The notes: generated from the letters alone by a model not told the origin. A stretch of DNA of 64,000 nt from Malaya genurostris (GCF_030247185.1 NC_080570.1:125149650-125213649), one strand, 5' to 3'. Shown: positions 10,392 to 22,599, counted from the stretch's first letter. Numbers and translations are program-made.

Positions 10392-11100
10392 GGATCAGGG
10401 TCACTTCGCCGAATGCCATTTCGCCGAATGCCATTTCGCCGAAAGCCATTTCGCCGAATCCTGAAAACGTCTTGAAATCGTAATTATAATTGATTTAAAT
10501 TAAAGACAAACGAAAGATGATAGCGTGAACGTTTTTTGTTGACCTACCGTTGTAGTTCCCAAGAAAACTTGTTGACTATTAGCTACTAAGCATCAAAGCA
10601 ATTGCATAGGTGTATCTACCAGGCAAATGTAGGTGGTATTTTCCGTTTATTAAGTGAAAATGAAAAAATACTAATGCGGCTACGCCACATCGTTTTATTT
10701 CATGTGCTGTCCGACCTCGCTACCGCTCGTTCGGACCTAACTAAAGCAAAGAAACCTAGCTTTGAGTAGACCGGGCAAACGAGGCGGTTACAGGTTTGTA
10801 TGCAAGAGGCCGCCGCTTCCGACGTCGGGTCGGCGGCCGACTCAGCTGGCGTCGGCTCGGCGGCTTTGTGCCGCCAAGCCATCTTGGCTTCGGTTATGTG
10901 GCTGCGCCACCTCAGTCATACAGAAGACATAACATGCATGAGATATGACCCTTTCGGCGAAATGACCCTTTCGGCGAAATGACCCTTTCGGCGAAACGAC
11001 TTTCGGCGAAATGACCTATTCGGCGAAACGACTTTCGGCAAAATGGCATTCGGCGAAACGACTTTCGGCGAAATGGCTTTCGGCGATATGACCCGCTCCC
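10392..11100. mobile_element. Foldback-like element with minisatellite ends
   Basis: The left end has about four units of a 16-17 bp repeat (tttcgccgaatgcca) at 10404-10462. The right end has about nine units of the inverse (ttcggcgaaatgac) at 10945-11096. The outermost bases also match as inverted repeats (ggatcagggtca against a terminus that reads ggagcgggtca when inverted). The whole is flanked by the direct repeat tattgcagc (10383-10391 and 11101-11109), a 9-bp duplication (8 bp if the first C belongs to the element). The middle is GC-rich, with an imperfect palindrome around ggcggctttgtgccgcc, and codes for nothing I recognise. Terminal repeats built of tandem units plus a 9-bp duplication are the hallmarks of Drosophila Foldback elements. 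Confidence 0.7.
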
Positions 11101-11178
11101 TATTGCAGCATGTGGTTCTCTTGTTTGTTGCATTATTTGTAATTAATTGAATTAAATTATATCGTATTGTATTACATA

Positions 11179-11240
11179 TTGTTATTGTTATTATTATTAT
11201 TATTATTATTATTGTTATTATTGCTATTATTATTTTATGT
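11179..11240. repeat. TTA/TTG trinucleotide microsatellite
   Basis: An almost uninterrupted run of TTA units with occasional TTG. It lies just outside the Foldback-like element and before the TTAA MITE. Confidence 0.9.
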
Positions 11241-11300
11241 TGTATTATATTATTTTATATTTTGTTATATCACAGAGAACAGATATCCCACAGATATTAA

Positions 11301-11980
11301 GGTCTGAGGACAGAGGGCCACGTGTTGAGTTTTAAATCGACCACGTGGCTCGCTCAATTCCCTTTGCGCATCGTATTTCTCTTGTACTCTTGTATGAGCA
11401 AACTGTACCGGATTGCCAGCATACATTTTATTATTTTGATGAGAAGTTTTATCACATTAATCTATCGTATGGGTTGGACATTACATGGATTCCAATGAAC
11501 AATGAAAAAATATTCAACTTTCACAAAGATTGAATGTCTGTGTGTTTTTCAGCCTTGTCGAGCCGATTTTATTTCTCTCTCCTTTTTCAGAATGCTATCA
11601 GGAAACCAAAGCGAAAAAAATGGCGGATGCATCGAAACTGACTTTGTTTCACAGAAAAATACTTTGATAGACTTTATTTTTATCGCGATAAAATATATGT
11701 TTTTATGTACTAATCGCATCTAAACTAAATTATCTAGACTTTGTCGCGATAGATTTATGACACAAGCCTTCAAAGCCGAGATATTCGATGAACAAGTAGA
11801 GGTATGCATTTCCGAGCGTTCCAATTTTCAGAAGTTCTTCACTCAGAAAAAAATACAACACGACCGCTCAACTCAATGAATCATTCTGAAAATTTCACAG
11901 AATATTCTCAACTAAATTTCGAAGACATTGTCAGGTGGGTTTTTTTATATTCTGCATCGTTTCCAAGAAAATTTAGGCGA
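11301..11980 (+). mobile_element. TTAA-flanked MITE, copy a (one end lost)
   Basis: It starts directly after TTAA (11297-11300) with ggtctgaggacagagggcc, the same end as copy b at 24077-24808, which lies in the opposite orientation. The two share long stretches, for example the segment around 11690-11740 with aatcgcatctaaactaaat. The match breaks near 11980, before the second terminus, so this copy is truncated. Short frames here are not coding. Confidence 0.65.
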
Positions 11981-12039
11981 TGTAAAATTTTTAAACACTC
12001 TTCACCCGGTAATTCCAGCACCGTAAGTTGTATTCGAAT

Positions 12040-13022
12040 GAAATTCTAAAGCTTTGTATGGGATCATAAGATCTTTAATTTGGACCTAAGTTTGTGAAAA
12101 TCGGTCAAGCTATATCTGAGGAAAGTGAGTAAGCAATCAGCTTAGGTGTTGGTTTTCGTTTTCTTCATAGTGTGTGCGGTATTGAACGAAGCCTGTGTGC
12201 ATTGTTGGTAAAAGTAAAGTTGATTTTTCTTCTTCCGTGACAGCTCGTACCGGTGCGTACTGGTTTTGTATCGTCATTTTCTATGGCGGTTTGAAAGTTT
12301 CGACGCTCATCGCCCTGTAAATGCGGAAGCTGAAGTCAGATCCGGATGAAATTTCACAGTAACTTTTGGAACAATATGAGCTGCAATTTAAATCAAGATA
12401 TGTAAAAATCGGTTTAGGCATCGCTGAGGAATCGAAGTAAGTTCTATTTATGAAGCCTTCTTCACTACTTTCGGGGCTTCCGGAACAAGAAAACGGGGGA
12501 CCAGTATGGTCGAATTAAATTTATATGCCAACAAACTAACAAGTTCTAAAAACTAGAAGCATTTATCAATCAGTTTTATGGGATTTGCACCTGTTTTTGA
12601 CTATCGTTCGTGAAAAAATATGCTCAAGAAAATGAACACTTTATCACGCTTTAGTTCCATATCCGGAAGTCGGATCCGGATAAGAAACTATAAGAAACTA
12701 TAAGACCTTGCATTCGAATCTTAGTCTGTGAAAATCAGTTAAGCCGTTTTCAAGAAAATTGAGCGCATATAATTTTCACTTATTACCCTGTAACTCCAGA
12801 ACCGGAAGTCGGATCCAAATGAAGTTCAACAGACCTTTCATTTGAATCTAAGTTTGTTGAAATCGGTTAAGCCATCTCCGAGAAAAGTGAGTGCATATTT
12901 TTGTAACATACAGAAACACACACCGAGCCATCGAGCTAAGTCGAATAGTATATGACATTCAGCCCTCCGGACCTCGATTAAAAAGTTGGTTTTCACAGTG
13001 ATTTCATAGCCTTTCTGTATGA
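12040..13022 (+). repeat. Tandem array of the ~155-bp repeat family (best copy)
   Basis: At least four consecutive degenerate units are visible. Each reads roughly: ccggaagtcggatcc, then aaatgaa-ttca, then agacctttcatttgaatc, then gtgaaaatcggttaagcca, then ctgagaaaagtgag. The array ends in a tail with cacacaccgagcc and cagccctccggacctcg, which recurs at 32.9 and 53.9 kb. The unit length is about 155-165 bp. No protein is encoded. Other copies are at 8.5, 26.5/32.8, 43.5, 52.0, 53.9 and 54.7 kb. Confidence 0.7.
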
Positions 13023-13126
13023 GAAAAGTAAAATATCCAAAATTTGAAAGAAAAAATCGGTTCTGTGGTTAGAAAATAATGAACGATAAAAAGAAGCCAG
13101 TTAAAAAATCGGAGAAACCAACCCTA

Positions 13127-13919
13127 AAGACTGTCCCAGAAAGTATGGACGCAACAAAAAAACCGCTGCCATTTCGCAATGGTTCAGAATCTGTCAATTT
13201 TTATAGCTGCGTCCTGTTGTTTACACTCTTCTCTATCCACTTGTGCAGTTGCTTATTCGTTTTCATTAGTTTTGTTCCGAAATGCGTGGACTTTCAGCAG
13301 AACAACGTCGAAAAATTGTGTACAAATGGTGCACAGAACGCGGATTGTCACTGAGAAAGATAGCAAAAAAATGGAAGTCGAAAAATTTGGTAAGAAAGCT
13401 ATGGTCTGGCAAGCAATTTGTAGCTGCGGTAAGATTTCGAAACCCTTCATCACCACTGCTTCAATGAACAGCGAAATATACATCAAGGAATATTTACATA
13501 AACGACTTCTACCCATGATTCGAAGCCACAAGGATACTGTTGTCTTCTGGCCAGATCTTGAATGAACATGACATGAATCCACCAAATTGCCCACAACTTC
13601 GACCAATTGAGGAATTTTGGGCATTCACGAAGGCACATCTTAGGAGACATGTTTCGGCAACCGAAACCATTAAACAGTTCGAAAAAGATTGTAAAAAAGT
13701 GTCAAAACTTGTCGCCAAGAAGTCTGTACGGAATTTAATGAGGAACGTTCGCTGGCGCACCTTCAGCTAGTCTACAATGGCTAAGTAGCAAATGTTGAGA
13801 ATAATATTTTGTTGTTGTAGTCTAATATTATCAGTATATCGGATAAAATTTGAATATCTAACACTTGTGAATTATTTACAGCGAAATCAAAGTGCGTCCA
13901 TACTTTCTGGGACAGTCTT
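13127..13919 (+). mobile_element. DD37E mariner-like element, internally deleted, perfect TIRs
   Basis: The 26-bp terminal inverted repeats are perfect by eye: aagactgtcccagaaagt at the left and its inverse ending at 13919. They are flanked by TA at 13125-13126 and 13920-13921. The element is 793 bp, well short of the length needed for a full transposase of about 340 residues. The perfect TIRs suggest recent movement or selection on the ends. A matching autonomous copy elsewhere would be needed. Confidence 0.9.
13282..13770 (+). pseudogene. DD37E transposase with two internal deletions
   Basis: It starts at the ATG at 13282 with MRGLSAEQRRKIVYKWC and LSLRKIAKKW (first helix-turn-helix). It then jumps, with a frame change, to FGKKAMVWQAICSCGK, a conserved block that follows the first catalytic Asp. 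That part ends in VVFWPDLE, which carries the second catalytic Asp, then a stop. A further frame resumes at NPPNCPQLRPIEEFWAF, which carries the catalytic Glu, and ends at 13770. The second helix-turn-helix and the first catalytic Asp are gone. No active enzyme is possible. Confidence 0.85.
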
Positions 13920-13921
13920 TA

Positions 13922-14559
13922 ACATGGAAATGGTAACCGTAATGGCAATCCCGGTCTAATATTTTTGAATTGAGAACGATTGTATTAAAAAATTACGAAT
14001 TGCTGAGAGACGCCAAATCAAAATCTACACAAATAAATTGAGCTTTGAGTTAAAAAAACATCGCCCACTTAGATTGATTCGAAATCTCTGCAGTTTGCCC
14101 GTCACGGATAAGGTTTGCTGTCGGAAGCGTTGACAAACCAAACGTTGTCATAACCAGAATGTACATGAATACAAAAAAAAACAGAGAAAATTGGGATGGG
14201 AGTTAACTAATAGACCTAACAAGAGATGTACAAATTTGTAGTTCTTTTGATTTGAAATCTTTGAACGCCGCAAATTGAACATTCTTGATTCACTACAATA
14301 CAATTACAAATTATCTAACAGAAATTTGTAGCTTCAAGAACATTTTTTTATAGATATTTTGTACGAATTATGCTGTCTACCTGATACTGATTCTTCACAA
14401 TACCATATAAAAACAAAGAATCTTTAAAACGTTTGAAAAGCATTGGACGCGATTCTGTTACCTTTCCTTCCATAACAGGAGAAAAAAATATTAAAACATA
14501 AAACATCCTAGACCAGACCAGCGCTCGACCCCATCCCGAAATGACGAATCAGAATTATT
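13922..14559. other. AT-rich spacer, nothing recognised
   Basis: No element ends or coding similarity seen. Confidence 0.5.
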
Positions 14560-15600
14560 ACTTTCGTTTATGCCACGCCGTAACGAAGAATTTTTGTTAT
14601 TAAAGCCAAACGGAACTCGCTATCTCGCTATTCCATATTCCGCAGATACAGCCAGAAGACAGCCAGATGAAATGGCCGGTCCTGAAATACGTGCTCCAAC
14701 ATCCAACCAACTTAAGAAGACGTCTTGGTGCCGAGGAAAAATTTGTTCGCCGCCACGAACCAAGACAACAAGCGAAACGGTGGTGGCACAAATGGACGGC
14801 CAAAGAAAAAGATAGCCCCGTCGTCCCATCGCAGCAGGCTGGGGAACCAACCGAAATCGTCGGGTAAATTTCCGTGCAAATACTGCTAAGTGATAGCTGC
14901 TTTTCATTATATTTTCTTTGTGGTGCGCGGTAGAACAATTTCGGTCGAAGATCCCTCTCCCCGGTTCTGTTTTCCACGTGCAGCAGCACCGAACGGGTAG
15001 GTGGAACTTGAGGCGGTTGGACTATCACTGAAAACCATTTTCCCTGCCCCCGTAGTCAACACGCAATCATATCGTTCGCATTAGCACATATTGTGTCTAG
15101 AATTACATTGCAATCATCACCAGGGACCATAACCGACAGTCGACGCTCGACGCCCGCCGTTGCCATCACTTCTTGCGGTTTTCGTCATTTCAATGCGCAC
15201 CTCGTAAATGCTAAAATTGTAACGTTATGTCCCACTCCGGCTAAGTACCACCAACTAGCCAGCCAGCCAACCATCTTCGGCGGTGCTGCTGCTGGTGCTT
15301 TCTCACATTTCGTCGGTCGCGTTCCTTTGGCGCGTGGTATTCAATTTCATGAGCTTACCAACGGAGTGGACCGGACCGGTGCTGTCACAGTTTCGAGTCG
15401 CACGCATCTCGAGGGGAGGGAAGGGTGGATCGGATGCCGATTCAGCGACCGAGGAACCGTCGTCATAAAAACTTATGACAACTTCACACATCTGAACGAA
15501 CGGCTCCTCTTACGCCACGGATCGGATAGTTTCAGGACATTTCAGTGCCGGTGCTGACAGCGATACGATGGATGCGCACAGTGAACAAAATTAGCCCCAG
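14560..15600. other. GC-richer low-copy island, no supported gene
   Basis: Overlapping open frames of 60-154 codons occur on both strands in several phases, which reflects composition. None shows a domain or a convincing splice structure. No match to the repeat families of this window was seen, so it may be low-copy host DNA. Confidence 0.35.
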
Positions 15601-16032
15601 CGCTGTGTGTGTGTATGTGTGTGAAAATTAGACGCTTTCTTACAATGGTCGTAAATTTTCCTAACTTCCCATATAGTTTACAGTTTGGTGCCGGATGTAC
15701 TTTACACGGAGTTTTGAATGGCTTTTTCCACTCATCAACGTTTCATGATACGGACGGGAAAATGACTTCATCTTTCGTTTCGACATTACCGAAAGAGATC
15801 GTGTTGCAGATGGACACACTTCTCTTGGAGATACTTGAGAAGTTCGTTTGTCAGTCGAGAGTAAAGTTTCCTGCAATCAGATGGAAACATTGTACTATGT
15901 TTTGAAATCTAATTTGGATTATATTTATTACAACTTCAGGATTGGTTTGCATGACTATGATATGAAAATTGGTAAACAAATAAAATCGAATACACTGGTC
16001 TATTTTTCACGTGGAAGATATGTACAGCATAG

Positions 16033-19000
16033 AAACCGGTAACTTCGGATATCCGTCTGGAATAAAATCGCTTATCTTTGGAAATTTCCGTGATAAAATC
16101 CGCGTGAAAATCACAAATTTTCCGAGATCTGCGTGAAAACTCAACCCATAACATTAAAAACCCGCCGCATAACTTCCGAAATTCGCTTAAAAGAAATCGC
16201 ACAACTTCAGGAATTTGCACAGAAAACCGCGTAACTTCGGAAATCCGACGTGTGACAAAAATCGCGTCACTTCTAGAATTCCCATAAAAAAAACGCTTAT
16301 CTTCAGAAGATTGCGTAGCTTCGAATATCAGCGTGGAAAGAAACGCGTAACTTCGGAAAACCACGTGAAAAAAAATCAAGTAACTTTAGTCATTGGCATT
16401 CAAAAGCATCGAGCAACTTTTAAAAACCACCTGAAAAATATAGCGTATTACATCTTTGGAAATTCGCAATTCGCAAAATCACGTAAACTCTTGAAATTCA
16501 CGTGAGAATCGCTTATTTTCGGAAACCTACGTAAAATTCGCTTAAATGCAGGATTTCGCATTATAAAACCGCGTACGGCGGAAAAAAATCGGGTAACTTC
16601 CGAAACCCGCGTAAAATCGCACAACTTCAGGCATTTGCACTAAAAACCAGGCGTTTGCACTAAACTAAAAACATTTGCACTGAATTCAAAAAACCGCCTA
16701 GCTTTGAAAATCCGCGTATTTTCGGGAACAAGTAATGCGCAACTTTGGAAAGTCCCAAAAATATTTATTAACTTTTGAAATATACATGAAAAACCCCAAA
16801 ACTTCGAAAACTCGAGCAAAAGTACGTGTAATTCCCGTGAAGAAATAACGCATTTATATATTAAAATTTGGATAAAGAACGTTCCACTTCAAAAATTTAC
16901 ATTAAAAGTCGCATTAACTTCAGAAATCCGTGTCACTTCGAAAATCGATAGAAAAAATCACTCAGCTTCAAAAATCCGCGTGAAATAATAAAGCGTAGCT
17001 TTGGAAGCCCGTACAAAAAGCGCATAAATTCAGAAACACGAGTGAAAAATAAACACGTAACTTCGAAGATCCGCGTTAACAATTGGAAACTTCAGAAATT
17101 TGAATTTTAAAAGCCGCGTAATTTCGGTAATTCACAAAGAAATGCGTTACTTCAGAAATGTGCATTAAAGGCCCCAAAACATCGAAAACCGCGTAACTTC
17201 GGAAATCCACGGAAAAAAATCGCTTTTCTTAAGAAGATTGTATTGAAAATCGCGTAGCTTCTAATACCTGCGTTAACCTGCGTTAAATCGCGTTAACTTT
17301 GGAACACCGTGTGGAAAGAAATCAAGTAACTTCAGTCATTGGCATTCAAAAACCAGGAAACAGAACAGAAGAATCGCGTGAAAAACAAGCGTGCGACTTT
17401 GGAAGTTCGTATACGAAAATCACGAAATCTTTTGAAATTTACGTAAAAACCACTTATCTTCGGAAACCTACTTAAAAATCACATAAATGCAGAAATTCTC
17501 ATAACAAAAACCGCGTATGGAAATGTAACTGTAACTTACAAAACCCGCGTAAAGAAAATCGCACAACTTCAGAAATTTGCACAAAAAACCGCATTACTTC
17601 TGAAATCCACGTAAAAAACCGCTTATCTTCAAAAGCATTCAAAACCGCGTAGCTTGAAATATCCGCGTGAAGAAAAACACGTGCAGCTTCGGAGATCCAC
17701 GTAAAACCAAATCTTATAACTTCGGAAATTTGCATAGAAAAACGCATAGCTTCGGAATTTTGCGTAAAAAAGTATAACTTTGAAGTTTTTCACGCGTAAA
17801 AAGCGTGTAAAACTTCCGAAATCCTCGAGAAAAAGACGCGTAACATAGATTTGCATTTTAAAAACCGCGTAACTTCGAAACTTTAAGCATAAAAAAGCGC
17901 CTAACAACAGAAATTTGCATAAAAAACCGCGTAACTTCAGAAATACGCGTATAAAACATCGCATAACTTCGGGAAACCGAGTGAAAATAAGTAAAACCAA
18001 ATTCAAAGATCTGCGCAAAAAAATGCAACTGGGAAACTCGCGTTAAAAACAACCGCGTAACTTCGGTAATCCGTGTAAAAAAAAATCGTATAACTTCGAA
18101 AATCCGTGTGAACTAAAAATAATGCGATAACTCGCTTAAAAAAATCGGGTAATTTCTGAAATTTGAATTTAAAAAGTTAGCTTTAGTTCGGAAAGTTAGC
18201 GAAGTTCAGCGTAACTTCGGAAAGTCCCAAATATATCTCGTACCTTCAGAAATTTGTATAAAAAGCCGCAAATTTTGAAAACTAGAGCAAAAATACGTGC
18301 AATTTCGTATGTCCGCAAGAAGAAATAACGCTTAAGTAATCCGCGTCACTTTGGAAATCGGTATAAAAAATCGCTTAGCTTCGAAAATCCGCGTGAAATA
18401 ATAACGCGTAACTTCGGGAACCCGCGAACAAAAGCGCATAACTTCGGAGATCCGCGTTTAAAATAGGGATACTTTAGAAATTTGAATTTGAAAAACCACG
18501 TAGCTTTGAAAATCCGCGTAACCTTGGAAACTCGCGAAAAGCGTTGCTTCAGAAATTTGCATAAAACGCCGCCAATTTAGAGTAAAAATACGCGTAATTT
18601 CGATAACCCGCATAAGGAAATAACGCGTAACTTTGGAAATTTGGGTAAAACAATTACGTTATTTGAGAATCCGAATAGAAAATCGCGAAACTTCAGAAAT
18701 CTGCCCTAAAAACCTTAGGAAATCCGAGTGAAAACAAGCCATTCAACTTCGAAAATTCGAATATAAAAACGCATAGCTTCGGAGTTTCACGTAAAAACCG
18801 TACTCAACTACCGAAATCTATGAGAAAAAACAGGTACCTTAAAAACGCATTTAAAAATCTATGTAAAAAATCGCTACTGGGAATCTCACATAGAACTGCG
18901 AAACTGTTTAAAAATCGAGCAGCTTCTGAAATTTGAATTCAAACTCGAGAAAAAATACGAAAATACGAAATCGTGTAACTTCGAAAATCTGCGTTAAAAT

Positions 19001-19380
19001 AAGGAAACTTTAGATATTTGAATTTCAACCGCGTAACCTTACAAATCCTCGTTACTTCGGCAATTGCCAAAAAAAATATGTAACTTTCAAAATTTGCATA
19101 AAAGGCCCCCAAAATTCCGAAAATTCTTATGAAATTCCATGTAATATCAAGAATCCGTATGAGGAAATAACGCATAACTTTGGGAATTTTGATAAAACAA
19201 CGCTTAACTTCAGAAATTTACACTTAAAGCCGCGTAACTTCGAAAATCCGCGAAAAAATCGCTTTTCTTCAGAAGATTGTATTAAAAACCGCGTAGCTTC
19301 GAATATCCGCATGAAGAAATAACCGTGTAGCTTCGGAAATTCGCTGGAAATCGAATAGCTTAAAAATTCTGTGTGAAACT
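16033..19380. repeat. Degenerate satellite, unit about 30-33 bp
   Basis: About 3.3 kb consists of variants of cgcgtaacttcggaaatcc followed by gcgtgaaaaaa. A full step (for example from 18055 to 18088) is about 33 bases. Units vary in length and sequence, with gaaaatccgcgt and acttcagaaatttgcat as common variants, so the array is old or evolves by slippage and gene conversion. Minus-strand frames up to 147 codons that repeat phrases such as ISEVxRF are by-products of the repeat and not proteins. The array has no neighbouring inverted ends that I could find. Confidence 0.9.
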
Positions 19381-19401
19381 CTACTCTACTCTACTCTACT
19401 C
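19381..19401. repeat. CTACT pentanucleotide microsatellite
   Basis: About four copies of a five-base unit directly abut the end of the satellite. Confidence 0.8.
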
Positions 19402-20005
19402 AAAAGCGTCTGATGCCGGAAAATGATTCCCTACCTGTCAGATGGTGTTTTGATTTCCGAAATAGTATTCTGCAATGAAAACAGAAAAACCGAGAACAAC
19501 AGACTACATTAACGTTCTCGCGCCACAGAGATATGACATTGGACCACTGCCGCATTGAACTGCGACACAAGTCTAGTTATAAACTACCGTACGTGACGTT
19601 GAAAATTCAATTCTGTAATATTTGTTCCATGGCTGACGTACATCTTTTTTCCTTTACGACCTGAATTGTAATGACACGAATATAGGGGCGTTGCATGCCC
19701 CTGTTTAAACAGAGATCAATGGTACTGTAATATGTTGTGTTGGGTCTTTTGATGAAATCCAATATCCTAGACCAAAGATTACTTATATCTTCCAATAAAT
19801 ATCGCTATTTTAGGAAAGTTCAACTTTCGTGAATAGTTGCATTATCTATCAAATGTGCTCAAATGCTGCTTCTAAAAACTCCCGACGACACCAATAAGAA
19901 AAAAAACTACAACAATCGTAATTAATTTATTAATTACCTTGTTGTAGAATCACTTTTTGGGTCCCGAAAAATAACCAATTTTTTATTTTTTTTAAAGATA
20001 TTTTA
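19402..20005. other. Spacer, nothing recognised
   Basis: Mostly AT-rich with no domain-bearing frame and no element ends identified. Confidence 0.5.
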
Positions 20006-20909
20006 TTCAGGCCTATTTGCGTACAAGCTTTACGTGGCCGATTTAGCTGAGTTTTTAGATAAAAACCTTCTTGTATTGGATCTCGTTGTCACCCTTTTTC
20101 TAGGGGGAGAGGAGCTTCCATTTCCCTCCTGCGAGGATTGAGGGGCAGTTTGTTCGTGGTTCGTCTCGACATCCATTGCCGTGGCATTGTTGTTGATTTC
20201 GTTGCTAGTTGCTGTAGATGCGCCTTGTTGTACATTGTTTGCAGTTGCTGGTTGGTTGGATGGTAAGCTGTTAACTGCAGCTGGTGTACTTTGTTCTATA
20301 GGAGTTACGTTGGATGGTTTCGTTGAAGGGGATACTTCCCTGTTGTTGGTGACTGTCACAGGTGTACTGGGGTTGCTTGGGGTTGGTGTGAAGGAAGCAC
20401 CGTTGTCCTTTGGTATAGTTGTCTCCTTGTCCGGTCTATCACATGGCTTACCGTAGTGAACAGCTTTTTGGCAATATTGACATGTGGCCATCTGATTGTC
20501 ATAGGTAACAAGTGATTTGCACTGAATTCTTGTATCTTGACCGAAAATCACATAAGAAGGTGCATTTGAGCCAATTTGTTCTGATAATGTTTTCGTGCTC
20601 CACATAGTGCACATTGTTATTGTCTTTTGCGAATTGAACTACATCCAACTCTTTATAAAACTGGATGTAAACAACATTATTTGTCTTATTGCATTGAAGT
20701 AAATGCACACGTTTAATGTCAAGATGCATTTGCTTCTTAAGCAAACCTTCAAGTGCTCGTATCGAAGGTCGAATTTTGCACTGTCTGAAGTCAACAACAA
20801 TTGTATTCTTTCGTACCGGCGGTAGCTTTTGTTCGTTTAGTTCACTCATTTCGAGATCGTTCTATTGTTCACTACACAATACTGTACTTGATTTCTTCTG
20901 TCCCGAACG
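20006..20909 (-). mobile_element. Gag-only retroelement, copy 2, with internal deletion
   Basis: The 5' boundary (cgttcgggacagaagaaa at 20909) and the 3' boundary (gcctgaataaaa at about 20010) are the same as in copy 1. It is shorter because about 210 bases corresponding to the second RRM-like segment are missing. The sequence outside both boundaries differs completely from copy 1, which fixes the ends of the unit. No target duplication is visible. Confidence 0.75.
20030..20850 (-). pseudogene. Gag-like ORF1 protein of the gag-only element, copy 2
   Basis: The frame opens at the ATG at 20850 with MSELNEQKLPPVRKNT and is intact through the first RRM-like block to HYVEHEN. A deletion and frame change follow. 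The downstream part (SYVIFGQDTRIQ onward) is open to the stop at 20030. It includes an intact knuckle with spacing C-x2-C-x4-H-x4-C (CQYCQKAVHYGKPC), the Pro/Ser/Thr/Asn-rich linker and the basic tail PPRKRVTTRSN. It keeps the glutamine codon that is a stop in copy 1. Confidence 0.75.
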
Positions 20910-21129
20910 TTGAGATGGTTGAGATGTACGAGCGAACTGGGAAAACCAAGTTGTTATATGTTAAACAAGGCCAAGTGTATTTTCGTTAAATGCGGAGCAT
21001 CTGCTACTGAAGATTACAAAAAATACTTAGATGCAAAAGGTATTATGGTAACGTACAAAGTCCCTGAATTTCATTTAGACCGGAATTCTGGAATGACAGG
21101 GTGATATGCACTAAAAAGGTGATTATTAA

Positions 21130-21385
21130 TAGTTAGTAAGGTGACGGCACGCGGGGAGGTTCTAGCAAAGTTTAAATTTGCTTTTATGGACAAATTCGCC
21201 AAAACTAATAGTTTGGCAAGGGATATGCAGCTGCGGAGCAAAACCAAAGTGTTTGTGATGAATAAGACGATGGAAGAATGTTTCGAAGATGACCAAAATG
21301 TGGAACAAATGTGCCAAGGAAGCTGATTCTGGAGGTGTGCAGCGTTTGATGGGAGAAATCAAGAAGAAAATGAAAGGGAAATGAT
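21130..21385 (+). pseudogene. DD37E transposase relic
   Basis: Phrases typical of these transposases remain: TARGEVLAKFKFAFMDKFAK, then KTKVFVMNKTM. In another frame, NKCAKEADSGGVQRLMGEIK is the usual C-terminal end. The catalytic residues and ends are not preserved. It abuts the 5' side of gag-only copy 2. Confidence 0.6.
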
Positions 21386-22599
21386 TCGTATTGATATTTT
21401 TTCCTTAAAATACTGTGCATTGCCTTTAAGTCTTCAAAATTGGGTTCTAAACTTTTTTAATTTGTGGTATTTTGATTAATTCTGATGTAATATATAGGCT
21501 ATTATTTATTGTTGCCTCACTACACCACTAGGTGGATAAAAAGAGTATTTAAATTTTATGTCGATATACTTACTTTAACGATTTTCCAACTATTTATTCT
21601 AGTCGGAAAAGTAATTTTCTAAAATATACCAACACGATAGCGTTGATGATCTACTCGTGCAAGCAAATTTTTGATCGATCAATCATATTTGGAGATTTTA
21701 GAACAGATTAGAGTCCAAGGGAGCCAAAGGGGGCGAACAAAGTGAGTGGAGATGCAACTTGAGCTTTACCTAAATCAGTGATTCCAGCCATGGCAGCGAT
21801 GCGCTTGTGGTGCCGGAGCATAGAATTAAGGTAAGGCAATTTCGCAAAAATATTGGTCATCATCGACGTTATTTTTACCAGAAAACCGACTTAATGAACA
21901 TCGGAACACTTGTGTCGGCTTCAGTCCATTGCCAGTAACTCAACTGTTCTGTTCTTTACCTGTAGTGGATCCAGGTTTAGTCAATAGTTACAAATCCATG
22001 CCAAAAAGCCACCTGATTCCGCATCGGTATGGCCAAACACGCTTCCGAAGTGCACTTGCGTTCGTGTTTTTGTTTTCTCCATAATATTTATGTAACATTT
22101 GGTTTCTTTTACCATAAATATATATATTTTATAAGAAAATTAGAATCAACTACATTTTCATACTTCACGTTTAAGTAACAATAAAGAAATCTACGTTATT
22201 TTACTGACATAGTGTTATTGCCTATCTGCAAATGCAGATAAATTCCGGAGCAAGAACGTGAGATTATGTTTAATCGTCTGTTTAAGCGAAATGAATAACC
22301 AATAAACCAAACAAAAAATGAGCTCATAATTCTACTTTAACGAGAGATTCGTTTCCAATTTGGATTTCGCTGTGTTCAACCTTTAATTAATGAAGTGTTA
22401 CACTGTCTGGCCCTATTAGTGTTAAATGCAGCATCAGTTTGTCAAATTTATCGCTCATATTTTCCACGTCCTTAATTTGTTTACAAAAATAAAACCCTAC
22501 GCTACGTAGATTGATGCCCTGTTTTGAGGAAAGAAATAACCATCCGTAAACAAACACCGACGGAAACACGGGCGGGCGCTAGTAAGCTGCTTTACGTGC
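21386..22599. other. AT-rich spacer, nothing recognised
   Basis: No repeats shared with the rest of the window and no coding features were seen. Confidence 0.5.

Noticed and set aside
10800..10982. Alanine-rich 60-codon frame in the middle of the Foldback-like element
   Set aside because: It runs into the minisatellite end and its composition follows the GC-rich palindrome; no domain or conserved start.
14570..15557. Candidate host gene from frames of 128-154 codons
   Set aside because: Frames of similar length occur in several phases on both strands, with no domain, no splice structure and no codon pattern that favours one.
15936..18052. Long minus-strand frames with repeated phrases such as ISEVxRF and FRSYAVF
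   Set aside because: They lie entirely inside the degenerate satellite. The repetition comes from the DNA unit, and frames shift at random as unit lengths change.
16033..19380. CRISPR-like array
   Set aside because: Units are degenerate and contiguous without unique spacers, and the genome is animal.
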